Part shown: one piece after another, positions 8,232 to 15,998 of the stretch
Layout: every line of letters begins with the position of its first letter
Numbering within the stretch: position 1 is the first letter of the stretch
NCBI GenBank assembly: GCA_019634715.1
Contig: JAHCAU010000015.1
Location: 62,001 to 126,000, forward strand
Reading direction: 5' to 3'
From: Lysobacter sp.
Lineage (GTDB): Bacteria > Pseudomonadota > Gammaproteobacteria > Xanthomonadales > Xanthomonadaceae
Length of the DNA: 64,000 nt
Notes under the pieces: model-generated
What the model saw: only the letters and a program-made list of their open reading frames with translations
Databases searched by the model: none
What the model was told of the DNA's origin: nothing
Program-made: the position numbers and the translations under genes

Positions 8232-9611
8232 ATGACCGACGACACCACGACCGGGATGGCCCGGCCTGACATCCCCGAACACTGCCACCTGCTGATCGAA
8301 GCCGGCCACGTGGTCCCGATGGACCGCCCCGGCGTGGTGCTGGAAGACCATGCGGTGGCGATCCGCGACGATGTCATCGTCGCCGTGCTGCCCATCGCCG
8401 AGGCCCGTGCCCGCTTCGCGCCGCAGGAGACCGTGTCCAAGCCGGACGGCGCGCTGATCCCCGGCCTGGTCAACGCCCACACCCACAACCCGATGGCGCT
8501 GATGCGCGGCGTCGCCGACGACATGCCGCTGATGCGCTGGCTGCAGGAGCACATCTGGCCGGTCGAGGGCGCGATCATGGGCCCCGAATACGTCGCCGAC
8601 GGCGTGACCCTGGCCATCGCCGAGATGTTGCGCGGCGGTACCACCTGCTGCAACGAGAACTACTTCTTCCCCGACGTGCAGGCCGCGACCTATCGGCGCT
8701 TCGGCTTCCGCGCCCGCGTCGGTCTGCCGGTGATCGATTTCCCGACCGCCTGGGCGAAGAGCGACGACGAATACTTCGACCGCGCCTGCGAGGTGTTCGA
8801 CCAGTGGCGGCACGACGCGCTGGTGTCGACGACCTTCGCGCCGCACGCGCCGTACACGGTGTCCGATGCCAGCTTCGAGCGCATCCGCATGCTCGCCGAC
8901 CAGCTCGACATCCCGGTGCACCTGCACACCCACGAGACCGCGCAGGAAGTGGCCGAATCGCAGAAGAAGCACGGCCAGCGCCCGCTCGCGCGGCTCGACC
9001 GCCTCGGCCTGGTCAACGACCGCCTGATCGCGGTGCACATGACCCAGCTCACCGATGGCGAGATCGCGCTGTGCGCGGAGCGCGGGGTGGGCGTGGTGCA
9101 TTGTCCCGAGTCCAACCTCAAGCTGGCCTCGGGCTTCTGCCCGGTCGGCAAGCTGCTGAAGGCGGGCGTGAACGTCGCCATCGGCACCGACGGCTGCGCC
9201 AGCAACAACGACCTCGACATGTTCGGCGAGACCCGCACCGCCGCGCTGCTGGCGAAAGCCGTGGCCGAGGATGCCGCTGCGCTCGACGCCTTCAGTGCAT
9301 TGCGCGCGGCGACGCTGGGCGGCGCGAAGGCGATGGGCCTGGACGACCGCATCGGCTCGATCGAAGCCGGCAAGCAGGCCGACCTCGTCGTCGTCGATCT
9401 CGCCGCGCTGGAAACCCAGCCGTTGCATCACGTGCTGTCGCAGCTGGTCTACGCCACCGGCCGCCACCAGGTGACCGACGTGTGGATCGCCGGCAAGCCG
9501 AAGCTCCGCGAGCGCGTGCTGGTCGGCATGGATCTCGACGGCATCCTCGCCAATGCGAAGCAGTGGCGGGCGCGGATCGGTGGCGTGAAGGCGCCGGGAA
9601 TCGGGAATTGA
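8232..9611 (+). CDS. mtaD: amidohydrolase, 5-methylthioadenosine/S-adenosylhomocysteine deaminase type
   Basis: A 459-residue TRZ/ATZ-family metal-dependent deaminase, a cytoplasmic TIM-barrel enzyme expected to act on 5'-methylthioadenosine or S-adenosylhomocysteine. Metal-site motifs: NAHTHNPM, the later HLHTHETAQE, and GTDGCASNNDLDMF with the conserved Asp. The ATG at 8232 (MTDDTT) was preferred; an in-frame ATG five codons upstream is possible. The order mtaD-ubiG-HAD phosphatase also occurs in Pseudomonas. Substrate is inferred from family and context; guanine- or atrazine-type activity cannot be excluded. Confidence 0.8.
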   Translation: MTDDTTTGMARPDIPEHCHLLIEAGHVVPMDRPGVVLEDHAVAIRDDVIVAVLPIAEARARFAPQETVSKPDGALIPGLVNAHTHNPMALMRGVADDMPLMRWLQEHIWPVEGAIMGPEYVADGVTLAIAEMLRGGTTCCNENYFFPDVQAATYRRFGFRARVGLPVIDFPTAWAKSDDEYFDRACEVFDQWRHDALVSTTFAPHAPYTVSDASFERIRMLADQLDIPVHLHTHETAQEVAESQKKHGQRPLARLDRLGLVNDRLIAVHMTQLTDGEIALCAERGVGVVHCPESNLKLASGFCPVGKLLKAGVNVAIGTDGCASNNDLDMFGETRTAALLAKAVAEDAAALDAFSALRAATLGGAKAMGLDDRIGSIEAGKQADLVVVDLAALETQPLHHVLSQLVYATGRHQVTDVWIAGKPKLRERVLVGMDLDGILANAKQWRARIGGVKAPGIGN

Positions 9612-9638
9612 GGCAATTGGGATGAGCGGAGCTGTCGG

Positions 9639-9995
9639 ATGAATGTTGATGATCTGGTCAAGCGCCTGCGAGAGGAATTTCCCGGTATCGAGGTGTTCGC
9701 ACAAGATGCTGTCGTCGTGATTCCTTCACCGAGTCCCGTCATCGGGAAGATTGAAATCGAAGCGGATACGCATGGCTGGATCGTCAGCATCGGTGATCTC
9801 ACTCACGGACATTTCGATCATTTCACGCCTGGTCTCGATCGAAACGCCATGCTTGTCGAGGCTGCCCACGAGGTGATGATGTTTCTCGGCGATGTGTTCG
9901 CCGAGCGGATCGAATTCTTCAATGATGAGCAATCCTCCGGTTGGAGGCGCGCTGATGTGCCGATGCCTCGGGCGATCCGTTGGTCCAGGGCGTGA
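9639..9995 (+). CDS. hypothetical protein of lower GC inserted between mtaD and ubiG
   Basis: A 118-residue protein beginning MNVDDLVKRLREEF, with no motif I recognise. It is mostly acidic, with two predicted strands in the middle (KIEIEADTHGWIVSIGDL) and a helix around residues 65-90. Base composition is visibly lower in GC than the flanking genes, suggesting later acquisition. The size and look resemble small immunity-type proteins, but this is only an impression. It ends 22 bp before ubiG. Confidence 0.55.
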   Translation: MNVDDLVKRLREEFPGIEVFAQDAVVVIPSPSPVIGKIEIEADTHGWIVSIGDLTHGHFDHFTPGLDRNAMLVEAAHEVMMFLGDVFAERIEFFNDEQSSGWRRADVPMPRAIRWSRA

Positions 9996-10017
9996 CGCAG
10001 ACAATCAAGGTGCATGC

Positions 10018-10731
10018 ATGAGTACGGCAAGAAATCACGACAACTTCAGCCAGCCCGAACTCGACAAGTTCAACGCCCTGGCCAACCGCTGGTGGGACCC
10101 GGAAGGCCCGCAGAAGCCGCTGCACGCGCTGAACCCCGCGCGGCTGGGCTACGTGCGCGACCGCGTGCCGCTGCGCGGCGCGCGCGCGCTCGACGTCGGC
10201 TGCGGCGCGGGCCTGCTCAGCGAGGCGCTGGCGCGCGAAGGCGCGGACGTGACCGCGATCGACCTGGCGCCGGACCTGGTCAAGGTCGCAAAGCTGCACG
10301 GACTCGAATCCGGCGTGAAGGTCGATTACCGGCTGTCCTCGGTCGAAGCGCTCGCGGCCGAAGCGCCCGGCAGCTTCGATGTGGTGACCTGCATGGAGAT
10401 GCTGGAACACGTGCCCGATCCCGGTTCGATCATTGCGGCCTGCGCGACCCTGCTCAAGCCCGGCGGACGCCTGTTCGTGTCCACGCTCAACCGCACGCCG
10501 GCCGCGTTCGCGCTGGCGATCGTCGGCGCCGAGTACATCGCGCGCATGCTGCCCAAGGGCACGCACCAGTACCGCGACTTCATCAAGCCGTCCGAGCTCG
10601 CCGCGTGGCTGCGCGAGGCCGGCTTCGTGCTGGAGGACGTCAGTGGCCTGTACTACGACCCGCTGCGCCACAGCGCGCGCGTCGGCAAGCGCACCGACGT
10701 GAACTACCTGGCCTGCGCGTTGAAGCCGTGA
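10018..10731 (+). CDS. ubiG: ubiquinone biosynthesis O-methyltransferase UbiG
   Basis: A 237-residue SAM-dependent methyltransferase that performs both O-methylations in ubiquinone synthesis. SAM motif I is ALDVGCGAGLLSEALA (about 57-71). DVVTCMEMLEHVPDP (post-I/II region) and the family-typical FNALANRWWDPEG and GTHQYRDFIKPSEL are present. The ATG at 10018 aligns with the family N-terminus; the open frame upstream overlaps the preceding gene and is not needed. Length is normal. Confidence 0.94.
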   Translation: MSTARNHDNFSQPELDKFNALANRWWDPEGPQKPLHALNPARLGYVRDRVPLRGARALDVGCGAGLLSEALAREGADVTAIDLAPDLVKVAKLHGLESGVKVDYRLSSVEALAAEAPGSFDVVTCMEMLEHVPDPGSIIAACATLLKPGGRLFVSTLNRTPAAFALAIVGAEYIARMLPKGTHQYRDFIKPSELAAWLREAGFVLEDVSGLYYDPLRHSARVGKRTDVNYLACALKP

Positions 10732-10741
10732 ACGACGCTTT

Positions 10742-10820
10742 GTAGGAGGGCCTTCAGGCCCGAGCTCTTGAGCAAACGTTGAGATTCCCGTGCAAAGCTC
10801 GGGCCTGAAGGCCCTCCTAC
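10742..10820. repeat. perfect 25-bp palindrome of the GTAGGAG family
   Basis: Two perfectly complementary 25-base arms (10742-10766 and 10796-10820) flank a 29-base loop. The arms start GTAGGAGGGCCTTCAGGCCC. The element occupies most of the gap between ubiG and the HAD gene and could fold in RNA as a bidirectional terminator. It is another copy of the dispersed palindrome family. Confidence 0.75.
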
Positions 10821-10884
10821 AAGAGCAAGATTCCGGACATGTTGCGGAGCAAGCTCCGCTCTACACCCACCATGAGGCACTCGC

Positions 10885-11574
10885 TTGACCCAGACCCGTT
10901 TTCCCCGCGGCGTGCTCTTCGACCTCGACGGCACCCTGCTCGACAGCGCGCCGGACATGGTCGCGGCGATCAACCTGATGCGCGCCGAGCGCGACGAGGC
11001 GCCGATGGCGCTGGCCGATCTGCGTCCGCACGTGTCCAAGGGCGCGCGGGCGATGATCCGCGCCTCATGGGGCCACTTCGACGAGGCGACGCGCGAAGCG
11101 ATGGTCAAGCCCTTCCTCGACACCTACGAGCGCGAACTCGGCAAGCACTGCGCGCTGTTCGACGGCATCGCCGAGATGCTCGATGCGCTGGAAGCCGACG
11201 GCGTGCGCTGGGGCATCGTCACCAACAAGCCGTACTACCTCGCCGAGCCGCTGATCCCGATGCTCGGCTGGGCCGACCGCTGCGCCGTGCTGATCGGCGG
11301 CGATTCGCTGCCCGAGCGCAAGCCGCACCCGCTGCCGCTGCTGCATTCGGCCGAGGTCATCGGCATCGCGCCGTCGGACATCGTCTATGTCGGCGACGAC
11401 GAGCGCGACATCGTCGCCGCGCGCGCCGCGGGCATGCCCTCGATCGTCGCGCTGTGGGGCTATCGTCTGGCCGAGGATGACCCGGTGGCCTGGCTGGGCG
11501 ATGTGATGGTCGACGCGCCGAATGCCTTGCTCGATCCGGCCGCGTGGCCGGGGACCGCCATCGCGCTGCCATGA
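10885..11574 (+). CDS. HAD phosphatase: N-acetylmuramic acid 6-phosphate phosphatase MupP or phosphoglycolate phosphatase Gph
   Basis: A 229-residue HAD hydrolase with nucleophile motif LFDLDGTLLDSAPD (Asp13, Asp15), TNKP (motif II region), KPHPLPLL (motif III Lys) and YVGDDERDI (motif IV acids). Annotation pipelines usually call such proteins Gph. The sequence VSKGARAMIRAS in the cap, and the neighbours mtaD-ubiG, match the Pseudomonas MupP locus of the peptidoglycan-recycling shunt. MupP is therefore a serious alternative. No ATG fits; a TTG at 10885 (MTQTRFPRG) is the only sensible start. The stop overlaps the next ATG by four bases. Confidence 0.82.
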   Translation: MTQTRFPRGVLFDLDGTLLDSAPDMVAAINLMRAERDEAPMALADLRPHVSKGARAMIRASWGHFDEATREAMVKPFLDTYERELGKHCALFDGIAEMLDALEADGVRWGIVTNKPYYLAEPLIPMLGWADRCAVLIGGDSLPERKPHPLPLLHSAEVIGIAPSDIVYVGDDERDIVAARAAGMPSIVALWGYRLAEDDPVAWLGDVMVDAPNALLDPAAWPGTAIALP

Positions 11575-12257
11575 GCGACGGCGCCAACCTCGACGATCTC
11601 GACGACTTCCTGGGCAAGTGGCGCGGGCGCTGGCCGGAGTGGCGCATCGCCCAGGTCTTCGTGCCCGAAGCGCAGCGGCCGCTCGCCGAGGCCTGGTTCG
11701 CGTTGCTGCAGGAATGGACCGACGCCGCCTGGGCCGGCGACGACCCGACGCCCGGTGCCGCCAAGCTCGGCTGGTGGTCGGAAGAATTGCGCGGCTGGTC
11801 GAAGGGCCTGCGCCGGCATCCGCTGGGCCGCGTGCTGCAGAAGCAGCCGGCGCCGTGGTCCGCGCTGGCCGATGCCGTGCCCGCGCTGCGCGCGGTGCGC
11901 GAGCCGCTGCGCGCCTGGGCATCGCCGGACGACGCCCGCGCCGCGCTCCAGCCGCTCGCCGACGCGCTCGCCGCCTGCGAAGCCGTGCTGTTCGCGGCGG
12001 ATCGGGCGGGCGAAGGCGACGCTTTCGCCGTGCTGGCCGCGCACGCGCTGTGGCATCGCGAGAACGACGGCATGGCTGACCGGGTCCGTGACTGGGCCGG
12101 GCAACTGCTCGCGCGCCCCGGCCTGCGTGCCGCCTCGCGCCCGCGGCGCATCCACGACGCCCTGACCGCCGGCCGCCTCTCGAGGCTGTCGAAGGCGGGC
12201 GACATCGCCGCGCTGCCGCCGCTGGCCGCGCTGTGGCGGAGCTGGCGGGCGGCCTGA
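11571..12257 (+). CDS. squalene/phytoene synthase-superfamily-like protein
   Basis: A 228-residue helical protein starting MSDGANLDDLDDFL, translationally coupled to the HAD gene by an ATGA overlap. The segment WWSEELRGWSKGLRRHPLG resembles the helix regions of squalene/phytoene synthase-like proteins. The full set of Asp-rich prenyl-diphosphate motifs is not visible, so catalysis is doubtful. The C-terminus is Ala/Arg-rich. A conserved gene of unknown role; the superfamily link is tentative. Confidence 0.6.
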   Translation: MSDGANLDDLDDFLGKWRGRWPEWRIAQVFVPEAQRPLAEAWFALLQEWTDAAWAGDDPTPGAAKLGWWSEELRGWSKGLRRHPLGRVLQKQPAPWSALADAVPALRAVREPLRAWASPDDARAALQPLADALAACEAVLFAADRAGEGDAFAVLAAHALWHRENDGMADRVRDWAGQLLARPGLRAASRPRRIHDALTAGRLSRLSKAGDIAALPPLAALWRSWRAA

Positions 12258-12370
12258 GCGTCGCCTGTCGCCGGTCTCTGCTTCAAAACAGACCGTTCCG
12301 GTCCTGATTCCCGGTCCGGCTCGGCCGGCGTGGGTACAATGGCGGCCCTTCCGTTGTCCGGACCCCACCC

Positions 12371-13303
12371 GTGACGCCGCGACCGCAACATCACCCCTTG
12401 CCCGACGTGGCCGGCGATGCCGCCGCGGCCGCCCGCCCGCTCGACTGGGTCGGCATGCGCCGCATCGCCCTGCCGCTGCGCATCCGCGGCGAGCACGGCG
12501 ACAGCCTGCAGGTGCCCGCCTCGGTCGACGTGTTCGTCGACCTGCGCGAAGCAGACGCCCGCGGCATCCACATGTCCCGCCTGTACCTGCGCCTGCAGGA
12601 CAGCCTGGTCGAAGAAGTGCTGACGCCCGCCCGCCTGCGCCGCGTGCTGCAGGAGTGCCTCGATTCGCAGGGCGTGCTGTCCTCCTCCGCGCGGCTGGTG
12701 CTGCGCTTCGACCAGATGCTCAGGCGCCGCGCGCTGGCCACCGACAACGCCGGCTGGAAGCGCTACCCGCTCGAGATCGATGCCCTGCTGGCCGACGGCC
12801 ACATGACGCTGGCGCTGTCGTGCGCGATCGACTACTCCAGCACCTGCCCGGCGTCCGCCGCGCTGTCGCGCCAGCTCAACGCGCAGCGCTTCGCCGAGGA
12901 TTTCGCCGCCGCGCACCCGCTGTCCACCCAGGTGGTGCGCGACTGGCTGGCGTCGGAGCGCGGTCTCGCCGCGACGCCGCATGCGCAGCGCAGCACCGCC
13001 GAGATCCGCGTCGAGTTGCAGGCTTCGTTCGACGAACTGCCGGTCGCCGACCTGATCGACCGCGCCGAAGCCGCGCTGGGCACCCCGGTGCAGACCGCGG
13101 TGAAGCGCGAGGACGAGCAGGCCTTCGCCCGGCTCAACGCCGAGAACCTGATGTTCTGCGAAGACGCCGCGCGCCGCGTCGCCGCCGCGCTCGCCGACGA
13201 CGAACGCGTGCAGCGCTTCGATGTCCGCGTCTCGCACTTCGAGAGCCTGCACCCGCACGACGCCGTGGCGCAGGTCTCGGGCAAGGGCCGCGCTGCGGGC
13301 TGA
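12371..13303 (+). CDS. folE2: GTP cyclohydrolase I, FolE2 type
   Basis: A 310-residue type IB GTP cyclohydrolase converting GTP to 7,8-dihydroneopterin triphosphate for folate or queuosine. It shows PLRIRGEHG, ARGIHMSRLY, the catalytic-cysteine region STCPASAALS (family form is CPCS), and NLMFCEDAARR. FolE2 proteins accept metals other than zinc and often back up FolE under zinc limitation; no Zur box was identified. The start is GTG. A TACAAT -10-like hexamer (12335-12340) precedes it. The palindrome CGCCCGGCCGGGCG just after the stop separates it from the convergent peptidase gene. Confidence 0.92.
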   Translation: MTPRPQHHPLPDVAGDAAAAARPLDWVGMRRIALPLRIRGEHGDSLQVPASVDVFVDLREADARGIHMSRLYLRLQDSLVEEVLTPARLRRVLQECLDSQGVLSSSARLVLRFDQMLRRRALATDNAGWKRYPLEIDALLADGHMTLALSCAIDYSSTCPASAALSRQLNAQRFAEDFAAAHPLSTQVVRDWLASERGLAATPHAQRSTAEIRVELQASFDELPVADLIDRAEAALGTPVQTAVKREDEQAFARLNAENLMFCEDAARRVAAALADDERVQRFDVRVSHFESLHPHDAVAQVSGKGRAAG

Positions 13304-13353
13304 TCGCCCGGCCGGGCGCGGCGCGCGATGAGGAGGGGGGCGTCGGCAGGCCG

Positions 13354-14238
13354 TCAGGGCGTGCCGCTCTTGCCGGCTTCCAGCACCAGCAGCGGGTCGA
13401 CGCGCACGTCGAACCAGTTCATGCCCCAGTGCAGGTGCGGGCCGGTCGCCCGCCCGGTCGCGCCCACCGCGCCGAACACCTGGCCCTGCGCTACCCGATC
13501 GCCCACCTTCACGTCGATGCGCGAGAGGTGCAGGAAGTTCGAGCTGACGCCCGCACCGTGGTCGATCAGCACCGTGCCGCCGGTGAGATAGAGGTCGGGT
13601 GCGGCGAAGGTCACGATGCCGGCGGCCGGCGCCTTCACCGGCGTGCCGTTCGCGGCGGCGATGTCCATGCCCGAGTGCGGCGATTTGGGCGTGCCGTTGT
13701 AGACGCGCTGGTTGCCGAAACGGCCGCTGATGCGGCCCTGCACCGGCCAGAGGAAGGGCTGGGCGAAATCCTCGCGGGCATCGTCGCGATTGCGCGCCGC
13801 CGACACCGCAGCCTGTTCGCGGGCGATGCGCGCGGCGATGGCCGGTGGCGGGTCGACCGTCTTCGGCGGCACACCGTTGATGCGTTCGATGGGCCAGTCG
13901 CGCGGATCGATGGCGATGCGCACGTCCTGCACCGCGCCGCCGGGCGCGCGCACCTTCACCACCGCGTCGCCGGTGGCGTCGCGACCGATGCCGAACGCGA
14001 ACCTGCCCTCCGGCGAAACCCGGAGGCTGCGGCCGGCATGTTCGACGGTCGCACCGGGCGTCGTGCGGCCGATCACCAGCGCGCCCTGCTGCGCCCGCGC
14101 AGGCAGGGCGACCGGCGTCGTCGCCGTCGCCGGCCGCGACTCGCGTGCGGCGGGTGCGTTGCGCACGGCCGGTGATGCGGCGTTCGCCGCCAGCGAGGCG
14201 GCCAGCAGCAGTGCCGCTGCGAACAGGCGTCGCGTCAT
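13354..14238 (-). CDS. exported M23 family metallopeptidase
   Basis: A 294-residue murein hydrolase-like protein. Residues 1-20 (MTRRLFAAALLLAASLAANA) form a signal peptide. An Ala-rich linker and a beta-rich middle region follow. The C-terminal M23 domain (about 165-285) has zinc ligands in PHSGMDIAA and HLHWGMNW and the FLHLS strand. It probably cuts peptidoglycan cross-bridges in the periplasm, or activates amidases if catalytically weak. Its ATG overlaps the pyrC stop by four bases, so the two are co-translated. Confidence 0.87.
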   Translation of the reverse strand: MTRRLFAAALLLAASLAANAASPAVRNAPAARESRPATATTPVALPARAQQGALVIGRTTPGATVEHAGRSLRVSPEGRFAFGIGRDATGDAVVKVRAPGGAVQDVRIAIDPRDWPIERINGVPPKTVDPPPAIAARIAREQAAVSAARNRDDAREDFAQPFLWPVQGRISGRFGNQRVYNGTPKSPHSGMDIAAANGTPVKAPAAGIVTFAAPDLYLTGGTVLIDHGAGVSSNFLHLSRIDVKVGDRVAQGQVFGAVGATGRATGPHLHWGMNWFDVRVDPLLVLEAGKSGTP

Positions 14239-15590
14239 CGATCGAACGCCAGGCGCATGCCGCGCGGTTCGCCGACGAGGCTCGCGCCATCCCAGGCGAG
14301 ATGGCCGTTGACCCAGGTCGAGGCGATGCGCGAACGGAACGTCCTGCCTTCGAACGGCGACCAGCCGCACTTCGACAGCACCTGCGACCGTTCGACGGTG
14401 AACGGCGTGTCGTCGATCAGCACCAGGTCGGCGAAATAGCCCTCGCGCAGGAAGCCGCGTTCCTGCACGTCGAACAGCTGCGCCGGGGCATGCGCGAACT
14501 TCTGCACCACCTGCGCCGTCGAGAAGTGGCCTTCGTGCACGCACTCCAGCGCCGCGTTCAGCGCGAACTGCACCAGCGGCAGGCCGCTGGGCGCGCGCAG
14601 GTAGGGGGCCTGCTTCTCTTCCAGGGTGTGCGGCGCGTGGTCGGTGGCGAGCACGTCGATCACGTCCTCGGCCAGCGCGCGCAGCAGCGCCTCGCGGTCG
14701 GACGGGTCCTTGATCGCCGGGTTGCATTTGATGAAGTTGCCGAGCGTGGCGTAATCGCGGCTGTCGAAACGCAGGAAATGCACGCAGGTCTCGGCGGTGA
14801 TGCGCTTGCGGCTGCCGTCCTGGCGGATCAGCGGGCCTCGCTCGAACAGCGCCAGCTCGTCGGCGGTGGAGATGTGCAGCACGTGCAGGCGCGCGTCGTG
14901 CTTCCTGGCCAGCGAGATCGCCAGCCGGGTCGACTTGATGCAGGCTTCTCGCGAGCGGATCTCGCCGTGGAATTCGACCGGCACGTCGTCGCCGTACTTC
15001 GCGCGGTACTTCGCCATCTCCGCATCGATCATGGGCGTGTCTTCGCAGTGCGTGATGATCGGCGTCGGCGCGTCGCGGAACACCGCGTCCAGCACGTCGG
15101 GGTCGTCGACCAGCATGTTGCCGGTGGAGGCGCCCATGAACACCTTCACGCCCGGCGCCGTCTTCGGGTCCAGCGCCCGGATGGCGTCGATGTTGCCGGT
15201 GCTGGTGCCCATGTAGAAGGCGTAGTTGGCGCGCGCGCGGCCGGCGGCGCGGCGGTACTTGTCCTCCAGTGCCTCGGCGTCCAGCGTCGGCGGGCTGGTG
15301 TTGGGCATCTCCATGAAGCTGGTCAGGCCGCCGGCCACGGCCGCGGCGGCTTCGCTGGCGATGTCGGCCTTGTACTCCAGGCCCGGCTCGCGGAAGTGCA
15401 CCTGGTCGTCGACCATGCCCGGCAGCAGGCGGCGGCCGCCGGCATCGATCACGGTCTCGCCCGCGCGGCCGGACAGGCCCGTGCCGATTTCGGTGATCCG
15501 TCCGTCGGCGAAGCGCAGGTCGCCGTCGAACTCGCGACCCTCGTTGACGAGGCGGGCATTGACGATCAGGGTGGGGTCATGGGGGCTCAT
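14235..15590 (-). CDS. pyrC: dihydroorotase
   Basis: A 451-residue amidohydrolase for the third step of pyrimidine synthesis, cyclising carbamoyl-aspartate to dihydroorotate. Visible: PGMVDDQVHFREPGLE near residue 58, NMLVDDP, THCED, HVLHIST and the C-terminal-barrel DVLATDHAPHT. The first metal motif is DDQVH in place of the usual DPHVH, so one expected zinc histidine is Gln; a subgroup of dihydroorotases shares this form. It overlaps yidD upstream and the M23 gene downstream. Confidence 0.9.
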   Translation of the reverse strand: MSPHDPTLIVNARLVNEGREFDGDLRFADGRITEIGTGLSGRAGETVIDAGGRRLLPGMVDDQVHFREPGLEYKADIASEAAAAVAGGLTSFMEMPNTSPPTLDAEALEDKYRRAAGRARANYAFYMGTSTGNIDAIRALDPKTAPGVKVFMGASTGNMLVDDPDVLDAVFRDAPTPIITHCEDTPMIDAEMAKYRAKYGDDVPVEFHGEIRSREACIKSTRLAISLARKHDARLHVLHISTADELALFERGPLIRQDGSRKRITAETCVHFLRFDSRDYATLGNFIKCNPAIKDPSDREALLRALAEDVIDVLATDHAPHTLEEKQAPYLRAPSGLPLVQFALNAALECVHEGHFSTAQVVQKFAHAPAQLFDVQERGFLREGYFADLVLIDDTPFTVERSQVLSKCGWSPFEGRTFRSRIASTWVNGHLAWDGASLVGEPRGMRLAFDR

Positions 15591-15850
15591 GGCGGACTCG
15601 ATGGAGTGTCGTGGCGGGGCGGCGCGGGTGCCGGTCTTTCAGGCACGGGATCGTGGCCGCCGGGGCAGAGGGGGTGGCAGCGGGCCAGCCGTCGCACCGT
15701 GAGCCAGCTGCCATGAACCGCACCGAAGCGCTCGATGGCGGTCATCGAGTACTCTGAGCAGGTCGGGACGAAGCGGCAGCGCTGGCCCAGCATGGGACTC
15801 ACCCAGCGTTTGTAGAAGCGGAGTGCGACGATCAGCAGACGGTCGATCAA
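15587..15850 (-). CDS. yidD: membrane protein insertion efficiency factor YidD
   Basis: An 87-residue protein that assists YidC-dependent membrane insertion at the inner membrane. It has the N-terminal amphipathic/hydrophobic helix LIVALRFYKRWVSPMLG. The conserved Cys pattern is CRFVPTCSEYSM and RLARCHPLCPGGHDPVP, which defines the family. No ATG fits; a TTG at 15850 gives the family-typical N-terminus. The proline-rich C-terminal tail overlaps the pyrC start by four bases. yidC and rpmH are not nearby. Confidence 0.88.
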   Translation of the reverse strand: MIDRLLIVALRFYKRWVSPMLGQRCRFVPTCSEYSMTAIERFGAVHGSWLTVRRLARCHPLCPGGHDPVPERPAPAPPRHDTPSSPP

Positions 15851-15998
15851 GGATTTGATCCAGCGGGAAGCGAACGGGACTGCCAATGAGGCGAGCGGTG
15901 CGTCATCCTCGTGCGAAAACGAGGTTGCCGCTGCAGTCCCGGCAGGGTATAACACCCCGCTTTCCCGCCTCAAGGGAAGATACGAAGGATTCTCCGAC

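Noticed and set aside
11357..14290. 977-codon minus-strand frame over the HAD, phytoene-synthase-like and folE2 genes
   Set aside because: High GC leaves long antisense frames; the true genes on the plus strand have clear motifs and coupled starts.
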